Origin: Geodermatophilus bullaregiensis
Lineage (GTDB): Bacteria > Actinomycetota > Actinomycetes > Mycobacteriales > Geodermatophilaceae
Assembly: GCF_016907675.1 (NCBI RefSeq)
Contig: NZ_JAFBCJ010000001.1
Coordinates: 1-64,000, forward strand
Reading direction: 5' to 3'
Length of the DNA stretch: 64,000 bases
Positions 16,484-23,902 of this stretch are shown piece after piece; positions within the stretch are counted from its first letter, which is position 1; each line of letters starts with the position of its first letter. The notes below the pieces were generated by a model. It was not told the origin of the DNA. It worked only from the letters and a program-made list of their open reading frames with translations, and did no database searches. The position numbers were made by a program, and so were the translations under genes.

Positions 16484-17656
16484 TCATCGCGGGTCGCTCC
16501 CGGGGCCGAGACCGGTGAGGCGGTAGATGAGATCAGTCTCCGGCAGGTCGGGCCAGCCGTCGAGGGGCCCGAAGGCGGCCTCGACGGCGGCGCACCGCTG
16601 CGGGAAAGGGTCTTCGTCAGGCAGATAGATGCCGGTGGTGCTGAAGATCTGGGCACGGCTGTGCCCCAAGACCAGTCCGTCGGCGACCGGGCCTGCCGCG
16701 GTATTGATGGCGGCGGAGCCGGTGTGTCGCAGGGTGTGGACGCGGATTTCGTGGCCCTGAGCCCACGCCCAGCGGTCATGGAGCACAGCCGACCAGCGCT
16801 CGACCTGTCGGACGCGAATCCGGTGGCCGTTGCGGGTGCGGAACAGTGGTTCCTCCTGATCGGTATCGGCAGGGACCGGCCGCCCGGTCGCCAAGTCCAC
16901 CACCGCGTCGAGTAGGCGGGAGTGCACGGGGAGTTCGCGGACGCGGCCGCCCTTGCCGCCGACGGATAGGGACGGTCGAGCCCTGTTGACGCTGGCCAGG
17001 TCGGCATGGCGCAGTTCGCTACCGCGCGCGAGAGTGATCCGGTAGCAGAGCCAGAGGAGGGCATCCAGCCGCGGATCGGGGCTGGTCCACAGCACCGTGT
17101 TCACATAGTCGAGTAGCTCCTGCTCGGTCAGGTTCTTGCTACGGCTCGGGCCGGGGCGGCGCGGCTCGGGAAGTTCGCCCAGCTTGGGGGCGCGTAGATA
17201 GCCGGCTCTGCACAGCTGGCGGTCGACCTCCTTGGCCGCCCAGAGGTACTGGCGTCCTGACCCACTGCCATGACACTTCGGATTGGCGTCGGCGAAGGGA
17301 TGCCCGCGGGCCCGCGCCCGGGCCACCTCCTGAGCGCCGCTGGCCTCCACGAGCCGGTCGAGGTCAGCCTGAACGCTCAGCGGTTCCAGCGCCGTGTAGG
17401 GCAGGTCGCCGTAGGGGGTCAGCTTGACGAGCCAGTCACCGGGGAGATGACCTTCCAGCAACCGGGCCCTTCCCTGTCTATAGCGGTCGGCGACGGGACG
17501 CTTGGTCTTGCTCTCGATCTTGTCGAGCGCCTCGCGCAGGGTGTCAGCCCCGTGCCTGAGCTCGGCGGCGAGCTGATACAGGTCGTCCGGCGTGGCACGC
17601 CAGGCCCGGGCGACGTCGAGCAGAGCGGCGCGGGCGTCGAAAGGGTCGGTGGTCAT
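16484..17656 (-). CDS. Tyrosine site-specific recombinase/integrase
   Basis: A 390-residue recombinase that would integrate or excise a mobile element. The catalytic residues are readable: Arg in ARGSELRHADL (about 212), the box II HTLRHTG (about 309), LGHSRAQ (about 329) and the nucleophile in TTGIYLPDE (about 342). The N-terminal 180 residues form a helical core-binding region with a Cys/His-containing loop (NPKCHGSGSG). ATG 17656 follows a GGAG sequence at good spacing, and an upstream extension has no such support. The unknown gene 17682-18461 ends 25 bases before this start, so the two probably share a transcript. The att-like repeat lies just beyond its stop. Confidence 0.88.
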   Translation of the reverse strand: MTTDPFDARAALLDVARAWRATPDDLYQLAAELRHGADTLREALDKIESKTKRPVADRYRQGRARLLEGHLPGDWLVKLTPYGDLPYTALEPLSVQADLDRLVEASGAQEVARARARGHPFADANPKCHGSGSGRQYLWAAKEVDRQLCRAGYLRAPKLGELPEPRRPGPSRSKNLTEQELLDYVNTVLWTSPDPRLDALLWLCYRITLARGSELRHADLASVNRARPSLSVGGKGGRVRELPVHSRLLDAVVDLATGRPVPADTDQEEPLFRTRNGHRIRVRQVERWSAVLHDRWAWAQGHEIRVHTLRHTGSAAINTAAGPVADGLVLGHSRAQIFSTTGIYLPDEDPFPQRCAAVEAAFGPLDGWPDLPETDLIYRLTGLGPGSDPR

Positions 17657-17681
17657 GAGTAGCTCCAGGTGTAGGCGTGAA

Positions 17682-18461
17682 TCAGATCGACCAGCGGCTC
17701 GGCCAGTCGGCGGCATGCTGCGGAAGGACGACGTCCAGCAGCGCCGGAAGCAGCTCCGTGGTGAGAACGTCGACGTAGGTCTGCCAGCCGCGGGCAGTCG
17801 CGTGCCGTTGCACGACGACGAGTGCGTCGTCGTGCCCGTGCGCAGCTTCCCGCCAGCGCTCTCGCACCAGTCCGGGCGGGAGCTGGACCCGTTGGCGAGT
17901 GCCTACGGTGATGACGGTGCGGCTGCCGGCCAGAGCAAGTTCGGCGTGATCGGTCAACTTGACCCACCCCGGGCCGAGAGCTCCGACGTACAGAGACCTG
18001 TGGGCCTGCACGAAGGGCAACTGCATGCGTGGAGAGCGCACGACGGCTGCCCACACCTCAACTGGATGGAGAGGCTCGGGAAGGACGTGCCTGGGCTGCG
18101 CGGTGAGAGAGGTGCCGACCGCTGTCTCCCGGATCAGGGGTGCACCCTCGGGTGTCCAGGTCAGGAAGCGCGGGCTCGCCGGGAACGCGACCTGCGCCGC
18201 CCGCCGCGACTGGCTGTTGCCGGCGGCGGTTGGTTCCGGAGCCGGAGGCCGTGCCGGCTCGGGGCCGCCACTAGTAGGGCTCCAGGGAGGTCCGGCCGTC
18301 GGCTCCTTGTCGTCACGGCTTCGGTTCCGCGGCGTAGAGGGCACCCGCGGCGCGGTGGGGGTTCGGTCGTCGGGTGCGGTGATGGGTCGTCGACGCCGTC
18401 GGGGCACCAAGCCTGGTGCTCCGACACCTACCGTCGGAGAGAGAGGGGATTGCTCGGCCAT
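17682..18461 (-). CDS. Unknown protein with LYVGALGPGW motif, paired with integrase
   Basis: A 259-residue protein of unknown function. The first 80 residues are Pro/Arg-rich and look disordered. The rest appears globular and shares an obvious motif with the product of 36502-36903: LYVGALGPGWVKLTDH here versus LYVAAIGPGWCELTDQ there. In both, an Arg-rich strand and an Ala/Leu-rich end containing a Trp-Pro segment follow. The two are thus distant paralogues. It lies directly upstream of the recombinase in the same direction. ATG 18461 is preferred over GTG 18464, with GAGGGG just upstream. A role in control of the element is possible but not shown. Confidence 0.7.
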   Translation of the reverse strand: MAEQSPLSPTVGVGAPGLVPRRRRRPITAPDDRTPTAPRVPSTPRNRSRDDKEPTAGPPWSPTSGGPEPARPPAPEPTAAGNSQSRRAAQVAFPASPRFLTWTPEGAPLIRETAVGTSLTAQPRHVLPEPLHPVEVWAAVVRSPRMQLPFVQAHRSLYVGALGPGWVKLTDHAELALAGSRTVITVGTRQRVQLPPGLVRERWREAAHGHDDALVVVQRHATARGWQTYVDVLTTELLPALLDVVLPQHAADWPSRWSI

Positions 18462-18999
18462 CACGGGCCCCTCGCGAGGAGATCGTGCTAAGAGCCGCTG
18501 CTCGGCTCAGGTACTTGAACACCCGTCACTCTAGGGCACAGATCGCGGCGTGTCCTCACCCCTTGTGCATACAACGTGTCAAGGAGTCACAGTCCGTGGG
18601 GCGAGCGGAACGTCCTGCAGGTACACGCCGCGACTTGCCCGTCGGCAATCGGGCCCCAGCCCGGACTTGCACAATGAATCTTGTGGCGGCCCGTCACACG
18701 GTCGCCTGGGCGGGTGGATGCGACCTGCCAGGCGGAGGCCCGCCCGAGCGCCTTGCTACCGACCGGTCTACCGACGTGGAGGGTCCGTGCGGCGCTCCGG
18801 CGATCCCGTGCAGGCTCCGGCCGGAGTCCGCCCCCTAGATCGCGCGAGGTAGCGCTGCACCGGCGGAGCACGGCTGGTCATCGGTCCCGGGATCGGCGAA
18901 CCGCACGAAGGCGTCTCCCGCTGCATATGCCTGGCTGGGGCATGTGCCGGTCCAACGCTACGCAAGCATCTGCCGCTGGCTTCGCAACCTCCCTGGATG

Positions 19000-19029
19000 C
19001 GGCTTAGCCGCCTGCATGCGGCTAAGCCG
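19000..19029. repeat. Inverted repeat whose arms are themselves near-palindromic
   Basis: The arms CGGCTTAGCCG (19000-19010) and CGGCTAAGCCG (19019-19029) are exact reverse complements with an 8-base loop. Each arm is also almost its own palindrome. It could be a terminator, a protein-binding site or the end of a small mobile repeat. No T-run follows it on either strand. Confidence 0.6.
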
Positions 19030-19307
19030 TTATGAACAGCTCCCCGAGGACGTGGAACTGGAGCGGCCCGTCAATAAGGCGTTGCCGAGTGTCTGAGGCG
19101 ACGACCGGTTCCGCGTGGTCTTCCTGCCACCCTGCGGCTTGAGAGGCGGATCTTGTGTTTCTCAGTAGAGGCCGTGCCCCCCGGGCAGGTCGACTCGCTT
19201 ACGAAAACACGGTGAACCGGCCTCTACATCCCACACCAGGCTTGGAGGCAGACCTGACACCCACATTGCAGGGACGCATGCTGCAATCTGCGAAGGGCTG
19301 CAGGCCC

Positions 19308-19348
19308 ACGGGCTCACGGGCTCACGGGCTCACGGGCTCACGGGCTCA
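19308..19348. repeat. 8-bp tandem repeat ACGGGCTC, five copies
   Basis: The unit ACGGGCTC is repeated about five times head to tail, then breaks into ACAAAGC. It is upstream of the small gene at 19461 and outside its likely coding part. Copy number could vary by slippage. Confidence 0.75.
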
Positions 19349-19460
19349 CAAAGCATTCTCCGCTGCATCTCATGAAAAGACCCCGAGCATACTGTCCGAA
19401 CCGTCCGAACATCTGCCGATGTCCCCGTTGTCCCTGCTCCCGTTGAAAGGACAACAGGCC

Positions 19461-19850
19461 ATGTACCAGAACATCGACCCAGGGCAGGTCGTCGTGGATT
19501 TCGTCCTCCTGCATTCCGCGCGTCAAGCCTCCGGAGGGGATCAGTGCGACCTGGGTCCTCTTGAGGACCGGTATCAGGATGCGCTTCAGACCATGCGAGA
19601 ACTGGCGCGGGAGGACCTCTCGTTGTGCCTGCTGCTCCTAGCCGATCTCGCCTGCCACTACGCCTCGACGCTCGAGGACAAAGCCGGCTTTGGTGTCGTC
19701 GACGCGGTAACGAGTGACTGGCCCGGCCGAGGGTGGTCGGTTCGCTTCGCACGTGCCGGCAGCATTCCATCGCCGTTCAGGGTTGCTCGCCGAGCCTCTA
19801 CCGGGCCTTCGGGTCGAGGTTACCTCCCGGGTGATGAGCCGCCCTTCTAG
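19461..19850 (+). CDS. Small hypothetical protein
   Basis: A 129-residue frame starting at ATG 19461 behind GAAAGGA. The first 80 residues look protein-like: IDPGQVVVDFVLLHSARQA, then a leucine-rich helical stretch (REDLSLCLLLLADLACHYAS). The last 35 residues are Arg/Ser/Pro-rich. No family was recognised. The open frame extends upstream through the tandem repeat, but that part is low complexity. A strong hairpin follows the stop (19920-19952), which supports a real transcription unit. Confidence is limited by size and lack of homology. Confidence 0.45.
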   Translation: MYQNIDPGQVVVDFVLLHSARQASGGDQCDLGPLEDRYQDALQTMRELAREDLSLCLLLLADLACHYASTLEDKAGFGVVDAVTSDWPGRGWSVRFARAGSIPSPFRVARRASTGPSGRGYLPGDEPPF

Positions 19851-20210
19851 GGGACACAGCAGTCGGGAAGTCGGGCCACAGCGGGCAGTGCGCGGCAACA
19901 ACTGCCCTCAAGGACCCCTGCAGCGCCTCGCCACTCGATGGCGAGGCGCTGCGGTGTGTGCGGGTAGGCGCCGCCATTGGCGCTCCAGGTCAGCAGATCG
20001 CCAGTCCCGCGGTGCCAAGTCAACGACGCGAAGGACTGTGCGAGGACGATGGCCGGAACCTATTGGCACAGGCCGTGTGCGCCTGACGCAGCGGTTGCGT
20101 TGCGGCCCCTTTGGCACGAAGGAGGCGGTTACGCAACACCCTTCTCGTCTACATGTCCCCCGTCGGCGGGACTATGCGTTCGCGGAACTCTGCACCTTGG
20201 AAGGGGAGAC
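19851..20210. other. Intergenic stretch with a terminator-like hairpin
   Basis: No credible gene. It contains the 13-bp stem hairpin at 19920-19952 and the presumed promoter of the small gene at 20211. Confidence 0.45.
19920..19952. terminator. GC-rich hairpin, likely terminator
   Basis: The arms GCAGCGCCTCGCC (19920-19932) and GGCGAGGCGCTGC (19940-19952) are exact reverse complements around a 7-base loop. It lies 69 bases after the stop of the small gene 19461-19850. It lacks a T-run, which is common for actinobacterial terminators. Confidence 0.6.
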
Positions 20211-20495
20211 GTGGAGTACACGGAGTACTTGCAGGAGATCGACCGGGCGGCTGGTGCCACTGGCGGGAAGGTGGTTTCGCTCGCTGGCGGCTACTTCGGG
20301 GTACAGCTCAACACGGACGGGGCCAACATCCTCCTGGCACTGGACCTCGATTGCGACCAGGGCTGGGTCGTTTGGAGTGAGGACCAGGACGGTGAACGTT
20401 GCTGCGATGCGGGGGAGGAAATCATCGGGCACCTCCCGCTCGATGTGCTGCGTAAGCAGGCTGTCGGTGCGATCGCCTGTCACGTCCATGGTTGA
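20211..20495 (+). CDS. Small hypothetical protein
   Basis: A 94-residue acidic protein beginning at GTG 20211, with AAGGGGAGA directly before it as a ribosome binding site. The sequence alternates strands and turns (GGKVVSLAGGYFGVQLNTDG, ILLALDLDCDQGWVVWSED). It looks like a small folded domain rather than a chance frame, because it is rich in Asp, Gly and aliphatic residues and poor in Arg/Pro. No family was recognised. A perfect 12-base palindrome (CCAATCGATTGG, 20508-20519) lies just after the stop. Confidence 0.5.
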   Translation: MEYTEYLQEIDRAAGATGGKVVSLAGGYFGVQLNTDGANILLALDLDCDQGWVVWSEDQDGERCCDAGEEIIGHLPLDVLRKQAVGAIACHVHG

Positions 20496-20663
20496 CGAGA
20501 CGCTGATCCAATCGATTGGCAGGCGCCAGGGTCGTCGGGGCTGCCCATGGCGAGCCTCCTGGTCCTCCGTGCCACGGGCCAGGTAGGCCCGGTACCGCAC
20601 GGTAGGTCCAGGTATCGACAGCCCGTCTGCCCTGCCGCGGAATCCGTTGAGCGCGGTCGGCAA

Positions 20664-21014
20664 CTAGGACTGCAATTCTCCGGTCTGTCTGATGACGACT
20701 CCCTTCGCGACAGGCTTCAGAGGACGCCAGTCGACGCCGCTACCCTGCCAGTAACGGTCATAGTCCGCTTCTAGCTCGGACTGCAGTTCGTCCAGCTGGG
20801 CGTAGATCGCCTGTTGGGCCTTGGTCAGGCCGGGACCCTTCATCTGCTCCTTGAGGGCGTCGATTCTCGCGTGGATACGGCGGAGGCTGATGCCAGCGGC
20901 GGAGGTAAAGCCTCTTCGGTGCTCGTCGTCACCGTGATCGTGCAACGTCTGTCGAGCGGACTCCCGTACGGTGCCCTTCAAAAACTGGCCCGCCTCTCGG
21001 ATGCGATCGTTCAC
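20664..21014 (-). CDS. Small helical hypothetical protein
   Basis: A 116-residue protein starting at GTG 21014. A near-perfect ribosome binding site, AAAGGAGG, lies a few bases upstream and fixes this start. The protein is highly charged and helical: an N-terminal AGQFLKGTVRESARQTLHDHGDD, then IHARIDALKEQMKGPGLTKAQQAIYAQLDELQSELEADYDRYW, which should form a coiled coil. No family is recognised. It is convergent with the gene at 20211 and has no obvious operon partner. Confidence 0.65.
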   Translation of the reverse strand: MNDRIREAGQFLKGTVRESARQTLHDHGDDEHRRGFTSAAGISLRRIHARIDALKEQMKGPGLTKAQQAIYAQLDELQSELEADYDRYWQGSGVDWRPLKPVAKGVVIRQTGELQS

Positions 21015-21167
21015 TCCGGCTCCTCCTTTCGTTCCGTGCAGGTTGGTGAGATCCAGAGTAGGGCTGTCTTCGCAGGTCGGGCTCCGCCCTGCTCGGCGCC
21101 TTGCCGTCGTGCCGCAAATCCTGCTCGAATGTCTCGACTGTGAGCCGCTTCGGATGGACGTCACTGT

Positions 21168-21262
21168 TAGAGCCTGGTCGCGAGCAGGAAGCCGATCGCG
21201 AGGGCGGGACCGTAGGGCAACGTGCTGCGGCGGTATCCGCCGCGCATCAGGGTGATCGCGGC
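21168..21262 (-). pseudogene. Possible prepilin-peptidase C-terminal relic
   Basis: About 30 codons in a frame ending in TAA read AAITLMRGGYRRSTLPYGPALAIGFLLATRL. The PYGPALAIG-hydrophobic ending resembles the last membrane segment of type IV prepilin peptidases (A24). Nothing upstream matches the rest of such an enzyme, so it would be a small fragment. The match is short and could be chance. Confidence 0.3.
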
Positions 21263-21306
21263 CTCCGGCGATCCGGTGCGCGGGGGCTCGGCCGCGGGTG
21301 TACCGC

Positions 21307-21564
21307 GCGCTCGACGTGCCAGGCCTCGACGACGATCCCGCCGGCGGGGTGGCCGGCGTCCTCAACCAGTCGCAGCGCGTCGGAGGCGGTGGGGACGTGG
21401 GACCAGGGCAGGAACTCGATGCCGAGGCGTGCCCCGGCATCGGCGGCCTGTCCGGCGACCACGGCGAACTCGAAAGCCCAGTGCCCGGCGTCCCACGGCT
21501 TCCCGCTGGTGTGGGGGGTGACCTTGAGGTGACGGGCGGCGAGCGCTTCCGCGGCGGTCAGCAT
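21307..21564 (-). pseudogene. Sugar phosphate isomerase/epimerase (TIM barrel) fragment
   Basis: About 86 codons read as the middle of a xylose-isomerase-like TIM barrel. ARHLKVTPHTSGKPWD comes first, then a WAFEFAVVAGQAADAGARLGIEF segment, LPWSHVPTASDALRLVEDAGHP and VVEAWHVER. The EF(L)P and (D/E)AWH positions match metal-site strands of this family. Both ends are missing, and the frame decays into Arg/Pro-rich sequence after VER. It is probably a remnant of a longer gene left by recombination. Confidence 0.55.
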
Positions 21565-22236
21565 GAACTGCCGCTGCTTCGCCGCTCGGCCCCGCTCGGG
21601 GCCGGCGCTCCACCAGTCGGGCCGTCATCGTCGTGCCGCGGGCGGCCTGCTGCGCGGCGAGGCGCCCAATGGACAGTGGCCGCGGCGTCGTGGAGCCAGG
21701 CGGCACTGCGGCGCCGACGTCGAGGAGGGGACGGGCCTCGCTTCGGCGTGATAGGTCGGCGAAGGGGTTCGGCCGGGGACGGCTGGCCAGAGGCGTCGGC
21801 CTGCGCCGCAAGGCTCCGCGTCAAAGACCGCCCTGGCGGTGATGTCCTTGCGGAACGACGCCCACAGCGCCCGCCTCGCGTCATGCCCCGTCTGACATGA
21901 CACCGCGAAGGCGGTCACGCCATCCGATCAGCGCTGGTTGGGTGAGGTGAACGCCAGGGAGTCGGCGCGGTCAGTCGACGCCCTCCACCGCTCGCCTCGC
22001 TACGGCCGGCCGCGAGCAACCGACCTGGCCAAGAACCCGACCACGTAGGACACGAACATGGTCGTGGGCAATACCCGCTGGCCAGCCCCACCCGTTGGCG
22101 ATCTCGATTCAGGTCGCGTAGCAAATCGCGCTTCACGCCCCGCAGCCGGTTAGGCTCCCTCTCCGGTCGTCCCCGGAGGCCCCCAGACCCAAGCGTCCTC
22201 GCGTGCACCTCGTAGTCCCAGGAGGGTTCTGCCTTG
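21565..22236. other. Intergenic stretch without a credible gene
   Basis: About 670 bases of chance frames. It should contain the promoter of the vWA/PP2C/kinase operon at its right end. Base composition becomes visibly less GC-rich from here on. Confidence 0.45.
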
Positions 22237-22980
22237 ATGTCCACCCTGTCGTCATACGGCGAGGAGACCCCCGAGGACGACGACACTTTCGATATCGCAA
22301 CCTTCGAGAGCGGCGTTGAAAAGCGTGTGTCAATAATCTTGCTTCTCGACACTTCGAGCAGCATGGCTCCCCAGGACGAGGAGCCGCCCTGGCCAATTCA
22401 CCAACTTAACGACGCCCTCCGGGACTGGTCAGAGGCCCTGCGCACCAACTCCCGACTCATGCATCGCGCCGAGGTCGCCATCATAACGTTCGGCAAAGGT
22501 GGTGTTACCACACACGATCTTGGCGACGGGCAGACGTTCGCTCCAGCGGCAACGTTGCAGCCCCCACAGCTTGAGGCCGGCGGCGTGACGCCGATGATGC
22601 CGGCGATCAAGACGGCTATTGAGCTGGCGGAATCGCGGAAGCGACAGCTCGACGAGTTGCGCATCATGCGGTTCCGCCCCCTAGTCTTCATGATCACCGA
22701 CGGCGCACCCACGGACTCGGAAGGAAAGGTCTTACCGGAAGCGGGCTGGGCGCCAACCGGAGACGAGATTGCCGCATTGGAAGAGCGCAAGAAGCTGGCA
22801 TTCTTCGGTGTCGGCGTAAGGGGTTCCAATAATTCCGTACTGCAGCGCATAGCGCGCAATGGATTTTGGCACCTAGGCGACGGTGATTTCAGCGAGTTCC
22901 TCCGGCTCGTGTCATCAAGTGCGAGTGCAGCCGACCCGATCACGGCTGCGCGAGAGCACCTGGCGCGACTGCACGGGTAA
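22237..22980 (+). CDS. vWA domain protein, TerY-like
   Basis: A 247-residue von Willebrand A protein. The MIDAS metal site is complete: IILLLDTSSSM (about residues 33-43), the Thr of GGVTPMMPAI (about 112-121) and FMITDGAPTDSEG (about 150-162). After an insert come FFGVGVRGSN and FSEFLRLVSSSAS, as in TerY-type proteins. The ATG at 22237 follows AGGAGG at 22220-22225; a TTG lies directly before it. It is the first gene of a three-gene operon with the phosphatase and kinase. In TerY-P triads such a protein is thought to be a scaffold or a phosphorylation target (family knowledge). It is probably cytoplasmic. Confidence 0.88.
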   Translation: MSTLSSYGEETPEDDDTFDIATFESGVEKRVSIILLLDTSSSMAPQDEEPPWPIHQLNDALRDWSEALRTNSRLMHRAEVAIITFGKGGVTTHDLGDGQTFAPAATLQPPQLEAGGVTPMMPAIKTAIELAESRKRQLDELRIMRFRPLVFMITDGAPTDSEGKVLPEAGWAPTGDEIAALEERKKLAFFGVGVRGSNNSVLQRIARNGFWHLGDGDFSEFLRLVSSSASAADPITAAREHLARLHG

Positions 22981-22987
22981 AGGGCGC

Positions 22988-23902
22988 ATGCACATGCTGC
23001 CGTGGCGCCGCTCGCCCGCACCGTCTACTCGTGGCGCGCCGACCCCTCTAGCACCCTTCGCAGCCGAGTCGCGCGCATGGTGCTTCGCAGCCGCGTCAGC
23101 TACCGGAGCGGGGCACCTCGATGGCGACTTGCCGTGTCAGGACGCGTTCCAGACAAACTTCACGCAACAGCGCAATCCGATTGAACGGGCGAAGGGGACT
23201 GCACCCCTTCTTGTCACAGTGGCAGATGGCGCAGGCTCATCCGCGTTCGGCGCAGCCGGTGCACAGATGGCCACATCGATCTCCTTCTCGATCACTTCAG
23301 CTCTCCTCGACCAAGTCAACTGGGCCAACGCTGGAGCGGCGCTTGAACACGTACTTCTCTCAGCAATGTGGCGCACTAGACTTGCACTGCTGGCGGCACT
23401 GGACGGTGCGAGTCGTCACACGCAACGGGTCCTGGACCATCGGCTCTTTCATACAACTCTGCAGATCGTCGTTGCGCATCACCAGTGGCTCGGTGTTGCG
23501 CAGATCGGAGACGGCTTCGTTGTCGCTGAGACCGATAAGTCCATAGTGCAACTCATCACGCCAAGGCGCGAGGTGGAGTATGCCAACGAGACGGAGTTCA
23601 TTACCGACCAACGACTCCGCCACCCGACTATTACCATCATCGAGGACGCTCAACTCAGTGGGTTTGCAGTGGCCACTGACGGGCTAGCGCAGATAGCGCT
23701 CGAGTACGAAGGTCACATTCCGTGTCGGCCAAAGGCGGGATTCTTCTCACCGCTCTTTGACGGCGTCGGCTCGCGCACGCACGATAGTGCGCGACTCATG
23801 CGGATCCTGCGGTCGCCCCAGATGGTTCAAGAATGCGATGATGACCTCACGCTCATCGTGGCCACCCTGCCACGCGGTGCCGCATCACGGATCACGACGT
23901 GA
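22988..23902 (+). CDS. PP2C-family serine/threonine phosphatase
   Basis: A 304-residue metal-dependent phosphatase. The motifs are GDLPCQDAFQ (family motif DxNQD, here CQDA), VTVADGAGSSAFG with the metal Asp-Gly, GVAQIGDGFVV, and a C-terminal DDDLTLIVATL with the second metal Asp. ATG 22988 is 8 bases after the vWA stop. The stop overlaps the kinase ATG (ATGA at 23899-23902). It probably reverses phosphorylation made by the neighbouring kinase. This ordered vWA-PP2C-kinase set is the TerY-P triad arrangement known from comparative genomics. The N-terminal 30 residues are Pro/Ala-rich. Confidence 0.88.
   Translation: MHMLPWRRSPAPSTRGAPTPLAPFAAESRAWCFAAASATGAGHLDGDLPCQDAFQTNFTQQRNPIERAKGTAPLLVTVADGAGSSAFGAAGAQMATSISFSITSALLDQVNWANAGAALEHVLLSAMWRTRLALLAALDGASRHTQRVLDHRLFHTTLQIVVAHHQWLGVAQIGDGFVVAETDKSIVQLITPRREVEYANETEFITDQRLRHPTITIIEDAQLSGFAVATDGLAQIALEYEGHIPCRPKAGFFSPLFDGVGSRTHDSARLMRILRSPQMVQECDDDLTLIVATLPRGAASRITT

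Larger units (their letters stand above)
18462..19460. other. About 1 kb without a credible gene; hairpin and tandem repeat inside
   Basis: No frame in this stretch gives a convincing protein. It carries the promoter side of the integrase operon at its left end. A near-palindromic hairpin lies at 19000-19029 and a short tandem repeat at 19308-19348. A 9-base inverted pair (GCGGCGTGT / ACACGCCGC) brackets about 80 bases near 18545-18632. Confidence 0.5.

Noticed and set aside
21015-21440. N-terminal extension of the small helical protein 20664-21014
   Set aside because: The extension is low complexity, and the strong ribosome binding site fixes the start at 21014.
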